Positions 22,878 through 34,168 of a DNA stretch of 64,000 nucleotides are shown in pieces. A program made the translations under genes and the position numbers. The notes beneath the pieces were generated by a model. The model made no database searches and was not told the origin of the DNA. It was given only the letters and a program-made list of their open reading frames with translations. Numbering within the stretch: position 1 is the first letter of the stretch; each line of letters begins with the position of its first letter. Source of the stretch: Branchipolynoe longqiensis (lineage: Eukaryota; Annelida; Polychaeta; Phyllodocida; Polynoidae); assembly GCA_030323885.1 (NCBI GenBank), contig CM059197.1, positions 28,415,178 to 28,479,177 of the forward strand, read 5' to 3'.

Positions 22878-23853
22878 GTAAATAACATTCACGCCCATGT
22901 AAAAACACATTTGGAATGTGAGCAGGACCTTGTATGCCGCGCTGCAATTAGTCTTCTAACAGTAATAGACTAACCCTGGGCCTCCGGTAGAAGAGATACT
23001 ATTGTGTATGTAGTCTACAACGTACAATCAAAGAAGTCTACATTGCCCTCAGAGTTACATATTGCCCTACATTTCCAATTGATTCATGAAAGCTGTACAA
23101 TTAACACATACTGTGAGGTAAAATGCAACCCACATGAATTTTCCGCATTGGAAGATCCCAACAGTTTTCACAAAGTGTTGGCTTACACTCATAATCACAT
23201 AGAAGTCGCTGCGAAAAGAATAAGCTGAGATTGTTTGATCGGGCGATTGCTTACGCTTCAGATCTTGCTAGGTCTTGTTAGGTGGCGTTGACCAATTGCA
23301 GGTGCTGCCACTTGAATATAGATAATTATACGTAGAACTAACTGTATTCGCAACCTGTCTTTGTTTTTAGTCCCATAATGCCACTATGGAGGATATCTAT
23401 GCATATATCATATATATTTATACATCATATATATACGGTATTATAAGGAAGGTTCGCATGCCTGAACCATTGTGTGGGCTTCGTTCCGAAAATAGGCCTA
23501 ACGCCTAGCTAACGTGACACTACGGGTGTGTACTGCTGCATACTGGTCTGCCTGATCCACTCTGCACAGTCGGATTGTGGCACAGTCCGTAACCATGGTG
23601 ATGAATCTTCATCTGAGACCGAGGCTGGGTGGTCTTTAATCACTTGTGGGTGGCTCGGGTGGGTGGAAAGAAATTGAAATCGGTGACATACAGAGCGCAG
23701 CGCACAGTGTCATGACGGACTAGAGTAAACCCTGCAGTGCAAGATGAGGAGAATTTGCGGCTGTCGGGGAGGGTGGCTATTGCCATGGAGAGAGAGATGG
23801 ATTGAGGATTTCTTTGAATATTGGTTGGCAAGGTACTAGGAATTGTTAGGCCT
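22878..23853. other. No supported gene
   Basis: Unique-looking sequence with a TA-rich patch near 23400-23440. The 74-codon frame at 23004-23228 shows no domain. Confidence 0.35.
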
Positions 23854-23854
23854 A

Positions 23855-24150
23855 CTCCCCTCTCCTCTCCACCCCTCCCCTTCCCCCCGTTCCCATTGCC
23901 TCCCATCCCCCGCACCTCCCTTCCCCTTCACACTCCTCCTCTCACTTCCCCTCCTTCCCCCTCTCCCTTCACCCTCCCCTCCCCTCCTCCCTCTTGCCCT
24001 CACTTCCTCCTCCCTTCACCCTCCCATCACCCTCCCATCACCCTCCCCTCCCCACCCGTCGCCACTCCCCTCCCCTCCCCACGCCTCCCCTCCCCCCTTC
24101 CCCTCCCCCCTCCTCCATCCCCCTCCCCCTCCCACCTCCGGTAGGCGGGG
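23855..24150. repeat. Polypyrimidine tract
   Basis: Almost pure C/T on + (CCCTCCCCTCC-like), ending in a run GGCGGGGCGGGGCGGGG at 24144-24160. Frames of 107 codons in two phases are artefacts. Confidence 0.85.
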
Positions 24151-24193
24151 CGGGGCGGGGGGGTAGAGGCGCGGGAATCGCTGATGTGTTAAC

Positions 24194-24549
24194 TTAAAGC
24201 TGCATAGTCCGATGAAGTATCACATTTTCAATATCAAAATAATTATATAGATTTAATTTCAACATATCTAACTTAGATATTGATGCACTTATTAATTATT
24301 CATTGGCAAATCGAAGGGAACACTGAGTCAATTCAATAGAACATGTTAGTGCCGAAGCCTATGGTGTCAGAGGTTTGGTGTGCTTGCCAACACTTATTTG
24401 ACATGTTTCCACTTCAAATATCTCAAAGGTTAGCCTTTTAAATTAAAAATTACTTCAAAATAAAGTAATGTAGATAATAACAATCAATTTAACAGATGCA
24501 TCTCAGAAAAATGAGAGAAAGTCAACACCATCGGACTATGCAAATTTAA
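24194..24549. mobile_element. TTAA-flanked MITE, copy B
   Basis: Begins TTAAAGCTGCATAGTCCGAT and ends, complemented, TTAAATTTGCATAGTCCGAT. 356 bp. The best-preserved copy, with TTAA at both borders. Confidence 0.8.
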
Positions 24550-24801
24550 CACCAGGCGGATATGGATGGATAGCAGCCACATCCGGGCATCTCGGAGAGA
24601 CAATCACACTCGGCACGATGCCGCCGCCATCTCTGAGGAGGAATCGAGCTTCTCTGCACGCTAAATAACCTGTAGTCAGTGGGACTAGTTTCAAAACTGT
24701 CATCTGATTGCGCTCACTTATAGCTGATGAGCAGTATGCATTGTAGTACAGTTAGTGATGTTATACTATAGGCAACGGTGATCGTCCTTTCTTGATCTTA
24801 T

Positions 24802-24986
24802 TTAAAGCTGCATAGTCCGATGAAGCGTCAATTTGTCAAAACCAAAGCAATTACCTAGATTTAATTTCTACATATCTAATTTAGATACTGATAGACTTAT
24901 TATAACTGTGCTGCCACATAGAAGGGAACGCCTAGTCAATTTGATAGACCTCTTACTGCATGACGCTATGGTGTCAGAGTGTTGAT
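24802..24986. mobile_element. TTAA MITE copy C, truncated
   Basis: Left end TTAAAGCTGCATAGTCCGAT and about half of the interior, stopping at GGTGTCAGAGTGTTG where a reverse SINE begins. The missing half is not seen beyond the SINE. Confidence 0.7.
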
Positions 24987-25325
24987 GGTTTGTTTGTTGT
25001 TGTTTTACATCCTAGCAACATCTAAGGTCATATCAGGATGGGCACCGACTTGTGGCAGTATGCACTCATGGCGATTTTATAGTGCTGCCCCACTGGGAAA
25101 TCAGGCTGCCGGCACCATGAGCTGATATCCCATTCAGTCACATTATCCTGACACCGAGCTAACCAGCCCTTGCCCTATCCGAATAATGCCAAACACCAGG
25201 CTAGGAAGTAACAAGTATCAATTTTAAAGTCATCGGTTTGACTAGACCGGGAACCAAACTCGCGAAGTCCCGATCATCTGCACCTGAAGTCTTTGCTCTA
25301 ACGATTCAGCCACCGCGCCCGGTCC
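24987..25325 (-). mobile_element. SINE class A, reverse, full length
   Basis: Complement of the tail (TTTACATCCTAGCAACATCT) through the body (ATAGTGCTGCCCCACTGGGA) to the head (GATTCAGCCACCGCGCCCGG). Abuts the truncated MITE. Confidence 0.8.
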
Positions 25326-25598
25326 GAACAGATATGAGTAATGGCGGTGTGTTCATTGTAAATTAAGGACACAATTTCTATCAACGCCCTTGTGGATATT
25401 GATCGCACACTGGGGAGAAGCTAGCTGTTGTGAGGACTATTCAATTCTGCTGGTAATACATCATTAATATATCATTCATGTGTGCGATTACAGGGAGTGA
25501 TGTTTAATTCCACCTCTTCCACCCGGCACTGCCGATCACTGTATCAGAATATAATGGCCATGTGTCCAGGTGGTATCACAAGCAATGAGAACACACTA
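25326..25598. other. No recognised feature
   Basis: Spacer. Confidence 0.3.
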
Positions 25599-25677
25599 TG
25601 CCAAGTGTGGTATTCGAACCCACATTTCTGCCATTCCTAGGCGAGCATCATAAGCATTGGACTATCAAGGCACCCAC
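25599..25677 (-). mobile_element. tRNA-like SINE head or tRNA pseudogene
   Basis: On the complement, GGGTGCCTTGATAGTCCAAT has an A-box-like part and GTGGGTTCGAATACCACAC fits a B box with a T-arm stem. The anticodon arm does not fold convincingly, so it is not called a functional tRNA. Confidence 0.4.
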
Positions 25678-25684
25678 TAGATAA

Positions 25685-26095
25685 AAGATTCACCCGTTGT
25701 AGTACACGGGTGAAGACCAGCCTTATATAAATACGGGCGAAAATAGCGTTAGTATGAAAGTGAGGCTCCAGTATGGAAGTGAGGCTCCATTATGTGGCTC
25801 CAGTATCAAATGGATACTTCTATAGGCACAGAGTATGGTGAAATGGGAGAGAATGCAAAAAGACAAGATGGCGGCCGCAGAACGCCGATCGATTTCACTT
25901 TTAAATCTTATTAAACTATATATTATATTATATTTTTCAACTCAAAAGTAGCGTGTAAATAATAAAACATATGTAAAGAATAATTGTTGCTTCTTAGATT
26001 GTAATATTAGGCTCTCAATTCTTTGACCCGTTTTTTCGCCAGCTTTTACATAAGGCTGGTTTGCACCCCTACTGCAGCAGTACGGGGTGAATCTT
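25685..26095. mobile_element. MITE-like element with AAGATTCACCC ends
   Basis: Left AAGATTCACCCG...GAAGACCAGCCTTATATAAA and complemented right AAGATTCACCCCG...CAAACCAGCCTTATGTAAA match as imperfect inverted ends of about 50 bp. A small duplication, AGTGAGGCTCCAGTATG / AGTGAGGCTCCATTATG, lies at 25760-25800. No coding capacity. Confidence 0.6.
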
Positions 26096-26162
26096 GTACC
26101 TAGGCACCCACATGCGATTCTCTTCCCCAGGCGTGCCTGTCTATTTGATTCCTTGCCAGTGT

Positions 26163-26340
26163 AATGGCCCTGTCACACTCTAATGAATTGCATAAGTGTA
26201 TGACCATATATCTGATTTTGCACCAACATGGTGGTGTATGCTGAGACAAGTTATGGGTAGGTTTGGCATAAGTAGTATTCATTAACAGTTTTGAGCATGT
26301 TCAAAATTCCCGCCATATGACAGACTGTGACAGGGCCATA
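26163..26340. mobile_element. Short inverted-end element E3
   Basis: Left ATGGCCCTGTCACACTCT and complemented right ATGGCCCTGTCACAGTCT. Central palindrome GTTTTGAGCATGTTCAAAAT at 26288-26307. Only 178 bp, with little filler: the minimal form of the E family, showing that ends plus palindrome are the conserved parts. Confidence 0.7.
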
Positions 26341-26749
26341 ACCTACTACACTCATAGCCCTAAAACCATGTGTATTTTAAATCGCTTCCATAATGCTTAC
26401 CATTTTACGCAAGCACTCAATGCACTTACCTTTTCCTAGCCATGGGAGGTTAAATATCAAGATAATCTGATGGAAAATGTTAATTGTCGGAGGAATGCTT
26501 TTGGGTACATGGGGCGAGCGACCTACCGTGAAATTAGTATGTACATCCTTGTAGTTCCTGCTTTAATCCAATCTAATCCCTGGCGAATGCAAACATCACT
26601 TACCCTAATATATGGAGAACGAATAGTAAAACCCAAAATTACATTTCAATTGTATGAACAACTATTTAACCTCTGATACTGACTACGTGCTTATCACATA
26701 ATGCACTAATAGTAATACATGTGACAAACAATTAATATCCTTCACATTC
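26341..26749. other. No recognised feature
   Basis: AT-rich spacer; no supported gene. Confidence 0.3.
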
Positions 26750-26812
26750 TATCCCCGTCCTGATATGACCTTAGATGTTGCTAGGACGTAAGACAACAAC
26801 AAAGAAACAAAC
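26750..26812 (+). mobile_element. SINE class A tail fragment
   Basis: Only the final ~60 bp (CCCGTCCTGATATGACCTTA, GATGTTGCTAGGACGTAAGA, AAC repeats). A severely 5'-truncated copy. Confidence 0.75.
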
Positions 26813-26914
26813 AATCACATTCTATTAACTGAGTAATATGATTTCTACATCCTACTGTGCTAAGGAATACATTTCATATGTATGTCATACCGATACATAT
26901 GTCCTGGGGGTGAT

Positions 26915-27085
26915 GAAAATAGGAAATAGTGCGCCTAGAGAGGGACTGGAACCCACGTGTGTATGCATTCTGGGCCAGTGTGCTAACCATTACACCACCT
27001 AGGCTCGCTGATATCAACACACTACCCACACCTACCTGTCTATGTGGTTACTTGCCTGAGAGGTCATTGCAGACTACTACACTCA
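26915..27085 (-). mobile_element. SINE family 2, reverse
   Basis: Complement carries the tRNA-like segment GTGGTGTAATGGTTAGCACA and the box GTGGGTTCCAGTCCCTCTC, with conserved flanks on both sides (AGGCAAGTAACCACATAGAC upstream). Same layout as 32259-32430 and 49118-49293. Confidence 0.7.
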
Positions 27086-27308
27086 TCCAGCTGGAATTGT
27101 AAGTCTTTTAATGCTTACAATTACATACATACAGGCAATGCACTAACACATACAGACACAGGGTAGGTTCAACAACCATACAGCGGAACGCTTGTGAGAG
27201 AACAAAATATATAGATTTATATTACATAATTGGGACCTTTCATGAGCCATTTCTCTCACTAAACACTTGGTGGCAGCACCTGTTCCCGGTCCAAGTCGGC
27301 CATCATGG
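27086..27308. other. Spacer
   Basis: Nothing recognised. Confidence 0.3.
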
Positions 27309-28500
27309 TTGGATAGAAGAGTGTAGGTGTGTGGTGGGTGTGGAGGTGTGTGGTGGAGGCTTAGGGATGTGCTGGGGGTGTAGGTGGGTGTTGGGTGTGT
27401 GTGTTGGGGGTGTAGGTGAGTGGTGGGGATTTAGGGGGTGTAGATGTGTGGAGTGTGTGTGTGTTGTGATGGGGTGTGGTGGTGTGTGCAGGTGTGTGTG
27501 GTTGAGGTGTAGGTGTGTGTGTTGAGGGTGTAGGTGGGTGTGGTGAGGGTGTAGGTATGTGCATGGTGCTGTAGGTGCGAAGTGTATGGTGGGGGTGTAG
27601 ATATGTGGTGGGGGTGTAAATGTGGGGTGGGGGTTTAGGTGGGTGGGAGGGGTGTAAGGGGTACTGGGGGGTATATTTGTGTTGTGGGGTGTAGGGGGTA
27701 TAGGTGTGCGTGGGAGTTTAGGGCTGTGGTGGGGGTGTAGGTGTGTGCTGGCGGTTTAGGAATGCTAAAGATTATGAGGTGCCGCTCCGCAAGACACCGC
27801 TACACCTCAACCACAAACCACCTATACAACCACCACACATACCATCAACCCCCACCAAACACACAATCACCCCACCACATCCCTACACGCCCACCACATC
27901 CCTAAGCCCCCATGACACCCATACACCACACACCCCTACACCCCCATGACACACCCCTAAATCCCCATATACACCAACCCCACACATCAACACCGTCACC
28001 ACACCCCTACACCTCCACAACACACCCACCACACAAACATACGCCCCCACCACCCACCCACCATACACAGCTACACCCCAACCACACCGACCACACCATA
28101 CCCACTAAGCACACACCCCCACCACACACACCCTAAATCCACACACACACCCACCACACACACACACATCCTCACCACACCCCTACACCTCCACCACACA
28201 AACATGCATCCCCACCACACACCCACCATACACACCTACACCGCAACCACAACCACCTCACCATACACTCTCACCACACACCCCTACACCCCACCACACA
28301 CCCCTAAATCCCCCCACCCCACCACACACAGCAACATCTTCACCACACCCCTACACCTCCACCACACACCCCTACACACCCATCACACAAACATACGCCC
28401 CCCACCATGCACCCACCATACACACCTATATGCATCAATCCAACTACACCCCCTCAACTCCCACTACACCCCCTCAACTCCCACTCAACCCCCTGTTATT
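27309..28500. repeat. Minisatellite that inverts into its complement
   Basis: 27309-27765 is GT-rich (GTGTAGGTGTGTGGTGGGG-like units). 27805-28500 is CA-rich (CCACCACACACCCCTACACC-like units), the complement of the first half. The switch occurs in the ~40-bp non-repetitive stretch around 27765-27805. The whole is a ~1.2 kb imperfect palindrome. Frames on either strand are artefacts. Confidence 0.85.
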
Positions 28501-28554
28501 TACACACAATTGATAGTAGAAGGAACTGTTTCTATCCAACCAAAGCATTACAGA

Positions 28555-28876
28555 GACCGGCATGGTGTGCCATCTGACGAGAGAGTCATGCAAACTGAAA
28601 GGTCAGAGTGCCCAGTTTCCATTCGCGACGTCGGGGTATCAATCCCTGACTGATCCAAATCGAAAAGTGACCAAATTGATCCTCATTGCCTGACACTCGG
28701 ATAACATGATAGGGCAAAAACTGATTGACACAGCATCACGATAATGCGACTGACTGATATTTTGCCCCGGTGCCGATGCCACGTCCTTGCATTGGAGTAA
28801 CACAACTCTAGTTGTAAATTTCCTCGTTCTGATACGACCTTGAATGTTGCTAGGAGGTGAAACCCAAATGCCCTAA
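28555..28876 (+). mobile_element. SINE class A, diverged
   Basis: Recognisable body (AATTGATCCTCATTGCCTGA, GATAGGGCAAAAACTGATTG) and tail TTGAATGTTGCTAGGAGGTG; the head is degraded. Confidence 0.55.
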
Positions 28877-29778
28877 CCAACTTACAGACTGTCTTGGTTC
28901 TAGAGGCGGCCATACTGTTAGCGTTACCGTACACGTGATACAAATAGGTCTGTGCTCATTACTTGTGTTTGTTTTCGTAATATGAAGAAATCAATCATGC
29001 TTCGTTATCTTTTAAATGATCTTGGGAGTGTTCTATTTCAGGATATTGATGAGTTTCTAATTAGAATTATAAAAAAGAAAACACCCCCAAAACAACAAAC
29101 TGGTTCCATTTCTCAGCTCTCTTGCCCTTTCGCATGCGCTTTAACGCGCGTAAAATTTGTTAATAGTTCTTAAGACGAAATGCAGGAGACTGGTAGACTA
29201 CGACATTTCCCCATGGAATACCTAATTTAGGGAACACACATTTGCCTTCCCAGCTCTTCCCATACCCCACTACTCCCCGACGATTTTAATCCTTGCACAT
29301 GCAAACAATTAATTCATTATTGACATTTGCTAATTAAATCAGGAGGATCCAACTTTTCAAACAGGAATCATTTCTCCTCCCTCAGAGCGAACGATTAAAC
29401 AAGGATGCCTTGGAAATATGGCCAGTTCTTGTAGCGTTCTGTTGCGTGGCAACATAAGCAACCGTTAGAAAAGCACGACTAATCTTCCTTCAAAATCGGG
29501 TCACCACAATTTAACATGTTTTCCTTCAAGCTTTATTCACAAGATCTTAACACAATATTCAAAAGCTAGGAATATTGACTGCAGACAAATTACTGAGGAT
29601 CAATATCGGGGAAAATGCTTGGTCTAATTCCCCTGGGTGCTCCTAGCGCCTGTGTTTGAGTGTACATAACACATTGTGTGACGTCATGCAGGTAAGGGAT
29701 AGGTGGAATTACATAAGTTATAAGGCAGAGTCAAAGGGGTTCAAGTTCACTATTGTTTGTGTTGTGGCGGGTTATTAA
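28877..29778. other. No supported gene
   Basis: AT-rich unique-looking sequence; frames of 73-86 codons have no recognisable domain. Confidence 0.35.
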
Positions 29779-29814
29779 AAATGGGCAATATTACACCTAG
29801 AGCAGGACTCGAAC
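29779..29814 (-). mobile_element. SINE family 2 fragment
   Basis: GGGCAATATTACACCTAGAG then CAGGACTCGAACC is the complement of the family 2 B-box region. It ends exactly where a class B SINE begins. Confidence 0.5.
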
Positions 29815-30055
29815 CAAAAAGGGATGACCGAATGAGTTGAGCGTCCGTTTCCCATTCTGGTAGATCGTGAGATCGAGGGTTCGAACCCTTTTCGAGTCAA
29901 ACCAATGACTTAATAATGTATGCTTGTCGCTTCCTAGCCTGGCGCTTGGCATTATTAGGATAGGGCAAAGAGCAGTTGAATGAGGAAGACCAATCATCAA
30001 AGATTACAATTTCCAATGCTTTATCAACTAATCTACCAACAACAACAAAACACAA
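29815..30055 (+). mobile_element. SINE, class B (alternative 3' end)
   Basis: The head (GGGATGACCGAATGAGTTGA, GGGTTCGAACCC) and first body block (GCGCTTGGCATTATTAGGAT) match class A. After AGGGCAA it changes to AGAGCAGTTGAATGAGGAAG, then ACCAATCATC and ACTAATCTACCAACAACAAC. Same alternative end at 45019-45256 and 57686-57925. Confidence 0.75.
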
Positions 30056-30298
30056 CTGACAAGCCCTGCAAGGGCTGCACGACGTAATGTGCATAGCTTG
30101 ACAACAGATGTCGCCACCTTTGATTGGGCCTTAAATATTTCCTAACAAATATCTTGCTTCAAAATATGCAAAGTTTGCCGAGTAATATTTGATTATAATA
30201 ATTGTAAATAGGTAAAGTTGTGTAGGTGATGTTACTGGCCCTTTAACTGTTGTTATTTGGGCACTCATGCACAAGCGAAATCTGGTGTTCTTTATGCG
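30056..30298. other. Spacer with a partly repeated segment
   Basis: 30128-30246 resembles 54206-54312 (both contain TAATTGTAAATAGG- or TAATTGTGAATAAG-like and GGTAC/GTTACTG then CCCTTTAA). Each lies just left of an inverted-end element. Confidence 0.45.
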
Positions 30299-30930
30299 TT
30301 AAGGCCCTGTCACACTACGATGTACGGCGTCAGCGTGTGCTCAACCTCACACAATTTGCTAGTATGTTGGCATTTGTCAAACTTTTCAGTGGTGGGGTTA
30401 AAAATGGGCGTATATACAACGTACACACAACATACGTAACATATGCAGAACCTATCTCTGATGTATTGCTAGCATATGAGAGTGTTCATGTGCCTCACAA
30501 AACATTTTCAAGACATTCACAAAACACTCGCAAAACCTTCGCAAAAAGTTCGCAAAACGCTCGCACACGCTCATGGAATGCTCACCAACATTACATACGT
30601 TACTCCATCACTAGAAGTATAGCGTATATGTTAAACATGCTGGAGATAAAGCAGGCATACGTTTGAAGTACGTTATGAGTATGTAATGCAACGTATATGT
30701 TAAACACGCTGGAGATACAGCAGGCATACGTTTGAAGTACGTTATGAGTATGTAATGCAACATTTTTCCGGAGCCTCAACGCGCTTCGACGTATACCGAC
30801 GTATCCAGAACGTATATGCCATATGCCCAATGTACACGTAACACATGACGAGGTATGCCGACGTGTTGGTCGAAAATCACATACGTCGGCATAGGCTAAG
30901 GCCATACTTCGTAGTGTGACAGGCCCTTTA
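30299..30930. mobile_element. Word-filled inverted-end element E4
   Basis: Left TTAAGGCCCTGTCACACTAC; right, complemented, TAAAGGGCCTGTCACACTAC. Filler words are ACGTAT/TACGTT-like plus a block of CGCAAAAC/TTCGCAAAA variants at 30497-30570. A ~70-bp tandem duplication (GCGTATATGTTAAACATGCT / ACGTATATGTTAAACACGCT) lies at 30621-30765. GTTCTTTATGC occurs at 30287 and 30941, near but not at the ends. The 138-codon frame is inside the element and not a recognisable protein. Confidence 0.65.
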
Positions 30931-31231
30931 CTTTCTGGAGTTCTTTATGCTATTCTTTATGGATGTCTTTACGTGGGCCCTGAGGAATGTGGGTCTTTGG
31001 GAGCGCACAATGGGCTCTTGACCCATCATGATGGAACGCTGATTCAAGATGGAAGATTGGGCAGAGAGATTTAGCTAGTCACCTTAGACATAGAATCAAT
31101 TCAATTGTTTTGATATAGATAAAATGATTCTACGATGTCTAGACATTTTCCCTGTCGTTTTTATTATTGGAAAGTCATTTTTAAATGTACACAAATTTCT
31201 AACATAGATTTAATATACACGTCAATTCTGA
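30931..31231. other. No recognised feature
   Basis: Spacer. Confidence 0.3.
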
Positions 31232-31326
31232 TAATATGTGTTGTGCCGTGTCGTATATAATAATTAATATGCGGTGTATCATGTAATATATAATATGTGG
31301 TGTACAGTGTCATATATACTATGCGG

Positions 31327-31621
31327 TGGGTTGATTGTTGGAGGTTTACATCCTGGCGACATCTAAGTGCAGATCACAATGAGTACCAACTTGAAACAGT
31401 GCACACTCATGGCGATTGTATAGTGCTGTCCATTATCCTGAAACTGCGCCAACCATTCCTTGCCATCTCGTAATAATGCCGAGCGCCTGGCCAGAAAGTG
31501 ACAAGTATCAATTTTAAAGTCATCGGTTTGACTCGACTAGGGTGCAAACCCATGGGTTCGAATCCCAATATCTACCAAAGCAGGAGACTGACGCTCAAGT
31601 CATTCAGCCATCCCGTCTGAT
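31327..31621 (-). mobile_element. SINE class A, reverse, inside the 26-bp array
   Basis: Starts with the complement of the tail (TTTACATCCTGGCGACATCT) and ends with the head (TCATTCAGCCATCCCGTCTG). Confidence 0.8.
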
Positions 31622-31644
31622 ATATATCTATGCAATGTTTTTTT

Positions 31645-31957
31645 TATGGGATGTTTATACTGTCCATAACATATAAGCTTGGATGGTCGAGCTTGTTTTC
31701 AATGCTGGGCAGTTATCGGTCTGTGGTTGTTATAGTTATAGTTTGTGGTTAGTGATCTATGTTATTTTTTTGCGATTTTCTTGATAAGATTTGTTTCTCT
31801 TTTATTGTGTCTATACTTAATTCGAGACTAGCCTACTCTATGTAAATATTATAGGCTTGTACATAAGATGTGGTTGGTGTATGAGGGGATTTGGTGTTAT
31901 CTGGCTGTTTTCTGGCCAGGTTGCCTCCCATAAGTTGTGCAGCTGGTGGACCATCTC
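31645..31957 (+). mobile_element. Dispersed repeat R2, third copy
   Basis: ATACTGTCCATAACATATAA, GAGCTTGTTTTCAATGCTGG, ATTATAGGCTTGTACATAAG in the same order as the other copies. Lies in the 26-bp array. Confidence 0.6.
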
Positions 31958-32258
31958 ATATATAATATGTAGTGTACCATTTCATATATAATATGTGGTG
32001 TACCATGTCATATATAATATATGGTGTACCATTTCATAAATAATATGGAGTATACTGAGCCATATATAATATGCAGTGTACTGAGCCATATATAATATTC
32101 AGTGTATTGTGGCATATATAATATGCAGTGTACTGTGTCATATATAGTATGCAGTGTACCATTGTAGAATATTCCGATTTAATGCATTGGTGGGGGAATG
32201 CAAATGTTCTGTTACTTATGGGGTATACATGACCAGGTGCATGGATATGTGTGTCATG

Positions 32259-32430
32259 GGGGTGATGAATATGGGAAGTATTGTGCCTAGAGCGGGACTC
32301 GAACCCACATCTCTTTGCATTCCGGGCCAGTGTGCTAACCATTACACCACCTAGGTTCCATGATATCACCACACTACCCACGCCTACCTGTATATGTGGT
32401 TACTTGCCTGAGAGGTCAGTGCAGACTACA
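32259..32430 (-). mobile_element. SINE family 2, reverse
   Basis: Complement has CCTAGGTGGTGTAATGGTTA and GTGGGTTCGAGTCCCGCTCT with the conserved outer flank (TACTTGCCTGAGAGGTCAGT on +). Confidence 0.75.
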
Positions 32431-32527
32431 TATATGTAGGTACTGGTGGTGCCTGAGTGAGATGTAAATATACATAGTGGTGCTGGCAGGGCTGTGTGTA
32501 AGGGGTACTCAGAGCCTATCCCCTACC

Positions 32528-32830
32528 CCGTCTGCTAGGTAGGATCACCACCCTCAGGCTCAAGGCAGGTGGTGGCCAAGGGAGCCACACAGCTTGCTGG
32601 TGGTGGGCAGATCACTGGTAACCATTGGGACAAGGAATGCTGGATCCCTATTGGTAGAGCTAAGAATGCTTGTTTCTGATTGGGGGAAAAGGGTGGGGTG
32701 ATACTCTTCAATGAACCCATGCACCAGATGAATAATAAACCAGAGTGATTGGCTCTCTCTCTTCTTTCACACTTTATACTCTTCCTTTCTCTTTGTTTGT
32801 ATTGATTTCACTATAGCCTGCCTACACAAC
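32528..32830 (-). mobile_element. Dispersed repeat R3, reverse
   Basis: On + it contains AATAATAAACCAGAGTGATT, GGCTCTCTCTCTTC and CACTATAGCCTGCC; the complement parallels 6617-6920. Confidence 0.55.
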
Positions 32831-33304
32831 GACATATTTGAGCTTTAGCCATTCTATACCATGTCATATATAATAAGCATGTGTACTGGTTCATATAAAC
32901 TATGCAGTGTACCATGTCATATATACTATTCAGTGGACTGAGCCATATATAATATGCAGTGTACCATGTCATATATAACATGCAGTGTACTGGGACATAA
33001 TATGTGCAGTGTACCATGTCATATAGAATATGCAGGGTACTGAGCCATATATAATATGCAGTGTACCATCTCATATATAATATGCAGTGTACTGGGTCAT
33101 ATATACTATGCAGTGTACCATGTCATATATACTATGCAGTGTACTGAGCTATACATAATATGCAGTGCGCCATGTCATATATAATATGCAGTGTACTGAG
33201 CCATATATAATATGCAGTGTACCATCTCATATATAATATGGAGTGTACTGGGTCATATATAATATGCAGTGTACCATGTCATATATAATATGAGGTGTAC
33301 TGTA

Positions 33305-33475
33305 TCTTGTTTGATGAGGGGGTCAAGAAGATTATGTCCCCAAATAGCCAATGTCTACTTTTTGTGCTGGGGGTCGTTAAGCAAGTAAAGGACAGTTATG
33401 TTCGCAATGACTTGGCTGGACAGAATGTACCACACATGTCTATCATAGATACAATGCCCTGTATTCGCCAATTAT
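33305..33475 (+). mobile_element. Insert with a mollusc-type SINE end
   Basis: CCCCAAATAGCCAATGTCTA, then CTTTTTGTGCTGGGGGTCGT and TAAG resembles a SINE 3' region I know from molluscs, and recurs near 54395-54440. Breaks the 26-bp array. The 60-codon frame here is not supported. Confidence 0.45.
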
Positions 33476-33879
33476 GATAATATGTGGTGTATCAAGTCAT
33501 ATATAGTATGTGGTGCACTGAGTCATATATAATATGTGGTGTACCGAGCCATATATACTATGCAGTGCACTGTGTCATATATAATATGCAGTGTACAACG
33601 TCATATATAATATGTGGTGTACTATGCCATATATAGTATGCCGAGTACTGTATGTTGTTTACTGAGGGGTGGGGAACATAATACATGTTTGCATGTTAAC
33701 TTGGATAGAGAGAGAAGTGCCAGGTAAGTGCCACTTATTTTAATTTGATTGATGGTCCAATATTAACATCGCAATTTAAATAATAATTATGTTAAACCGT
33801 GGGATGCCCAATTGTACGGGAATTCACATATGACGTTGAGTGCTAATATCAGTTTATACATTTGTATGGAACCTTTGGC

Positions 33880-34130
33880 AAAGAGATTGCAAGTGGTCTC
33901 AAAATGGTCGCGTTGTTCGCAAAGTGTTCTCAAAAGGGTCCACAGTGGTCACAGCTATTGCGTGAAAGACATACTTGCAACGAAAATGGTCACTCTGATG
34001 TCAGCCATCATTGCTTTGGTCACAAGAAGGTCACAATGAGGTTACACATAGTTGGATTGTTTGGTCCAAAGTGGGCAAAAAGTGGTCACAAGCGGTCGCA
34101 ACCGATAGTGTGTCTGGGGCTTAAGCGACA
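33880..34130. mobile_element. Probable partial relative of the E family (E7)
   Basis: The right end, complemented, reads TTAAGCCCCAGACACACTAT, close to other E ends. The interior is dense in GGTCACA/GGTCTCA/GGTCGC variants. No left end was found, so it is truncated or diverged. Confidence 0.4.
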
Positions 34131-34168
34131 TGAATGTTGATTGCAACAGTGATGAAAGTAAGATTTAG

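Larger units (their letters stand above)
31232..33655 (+). repeat. 26-bp minisatellite with nested insertions
   Basis: Unit close to CATATATAATATGCAGTGTA + CTGAGC. Blocks of it at about 31232-31325, 31958-32160, 32855-33300 and 33478-33655 are separated by a SINE, an R2 repeat, a family 2 SINE, an R3 repeat and another insert. Array and inserts together span 2.4 kb. Confidence 0.85.

Noticed and set aside
30287..30951. GTTCTTTATGC as the target duplication of E4
   Set aside because: The right copy lies about 11 bp outside the inverted end, so chance or an older duplication is as likely.
31232..33655. A CRISPR-like array
   Set aside because: Units are directly tandem without unique spacers, the DNA is eukaryotic and no cas genes exist.
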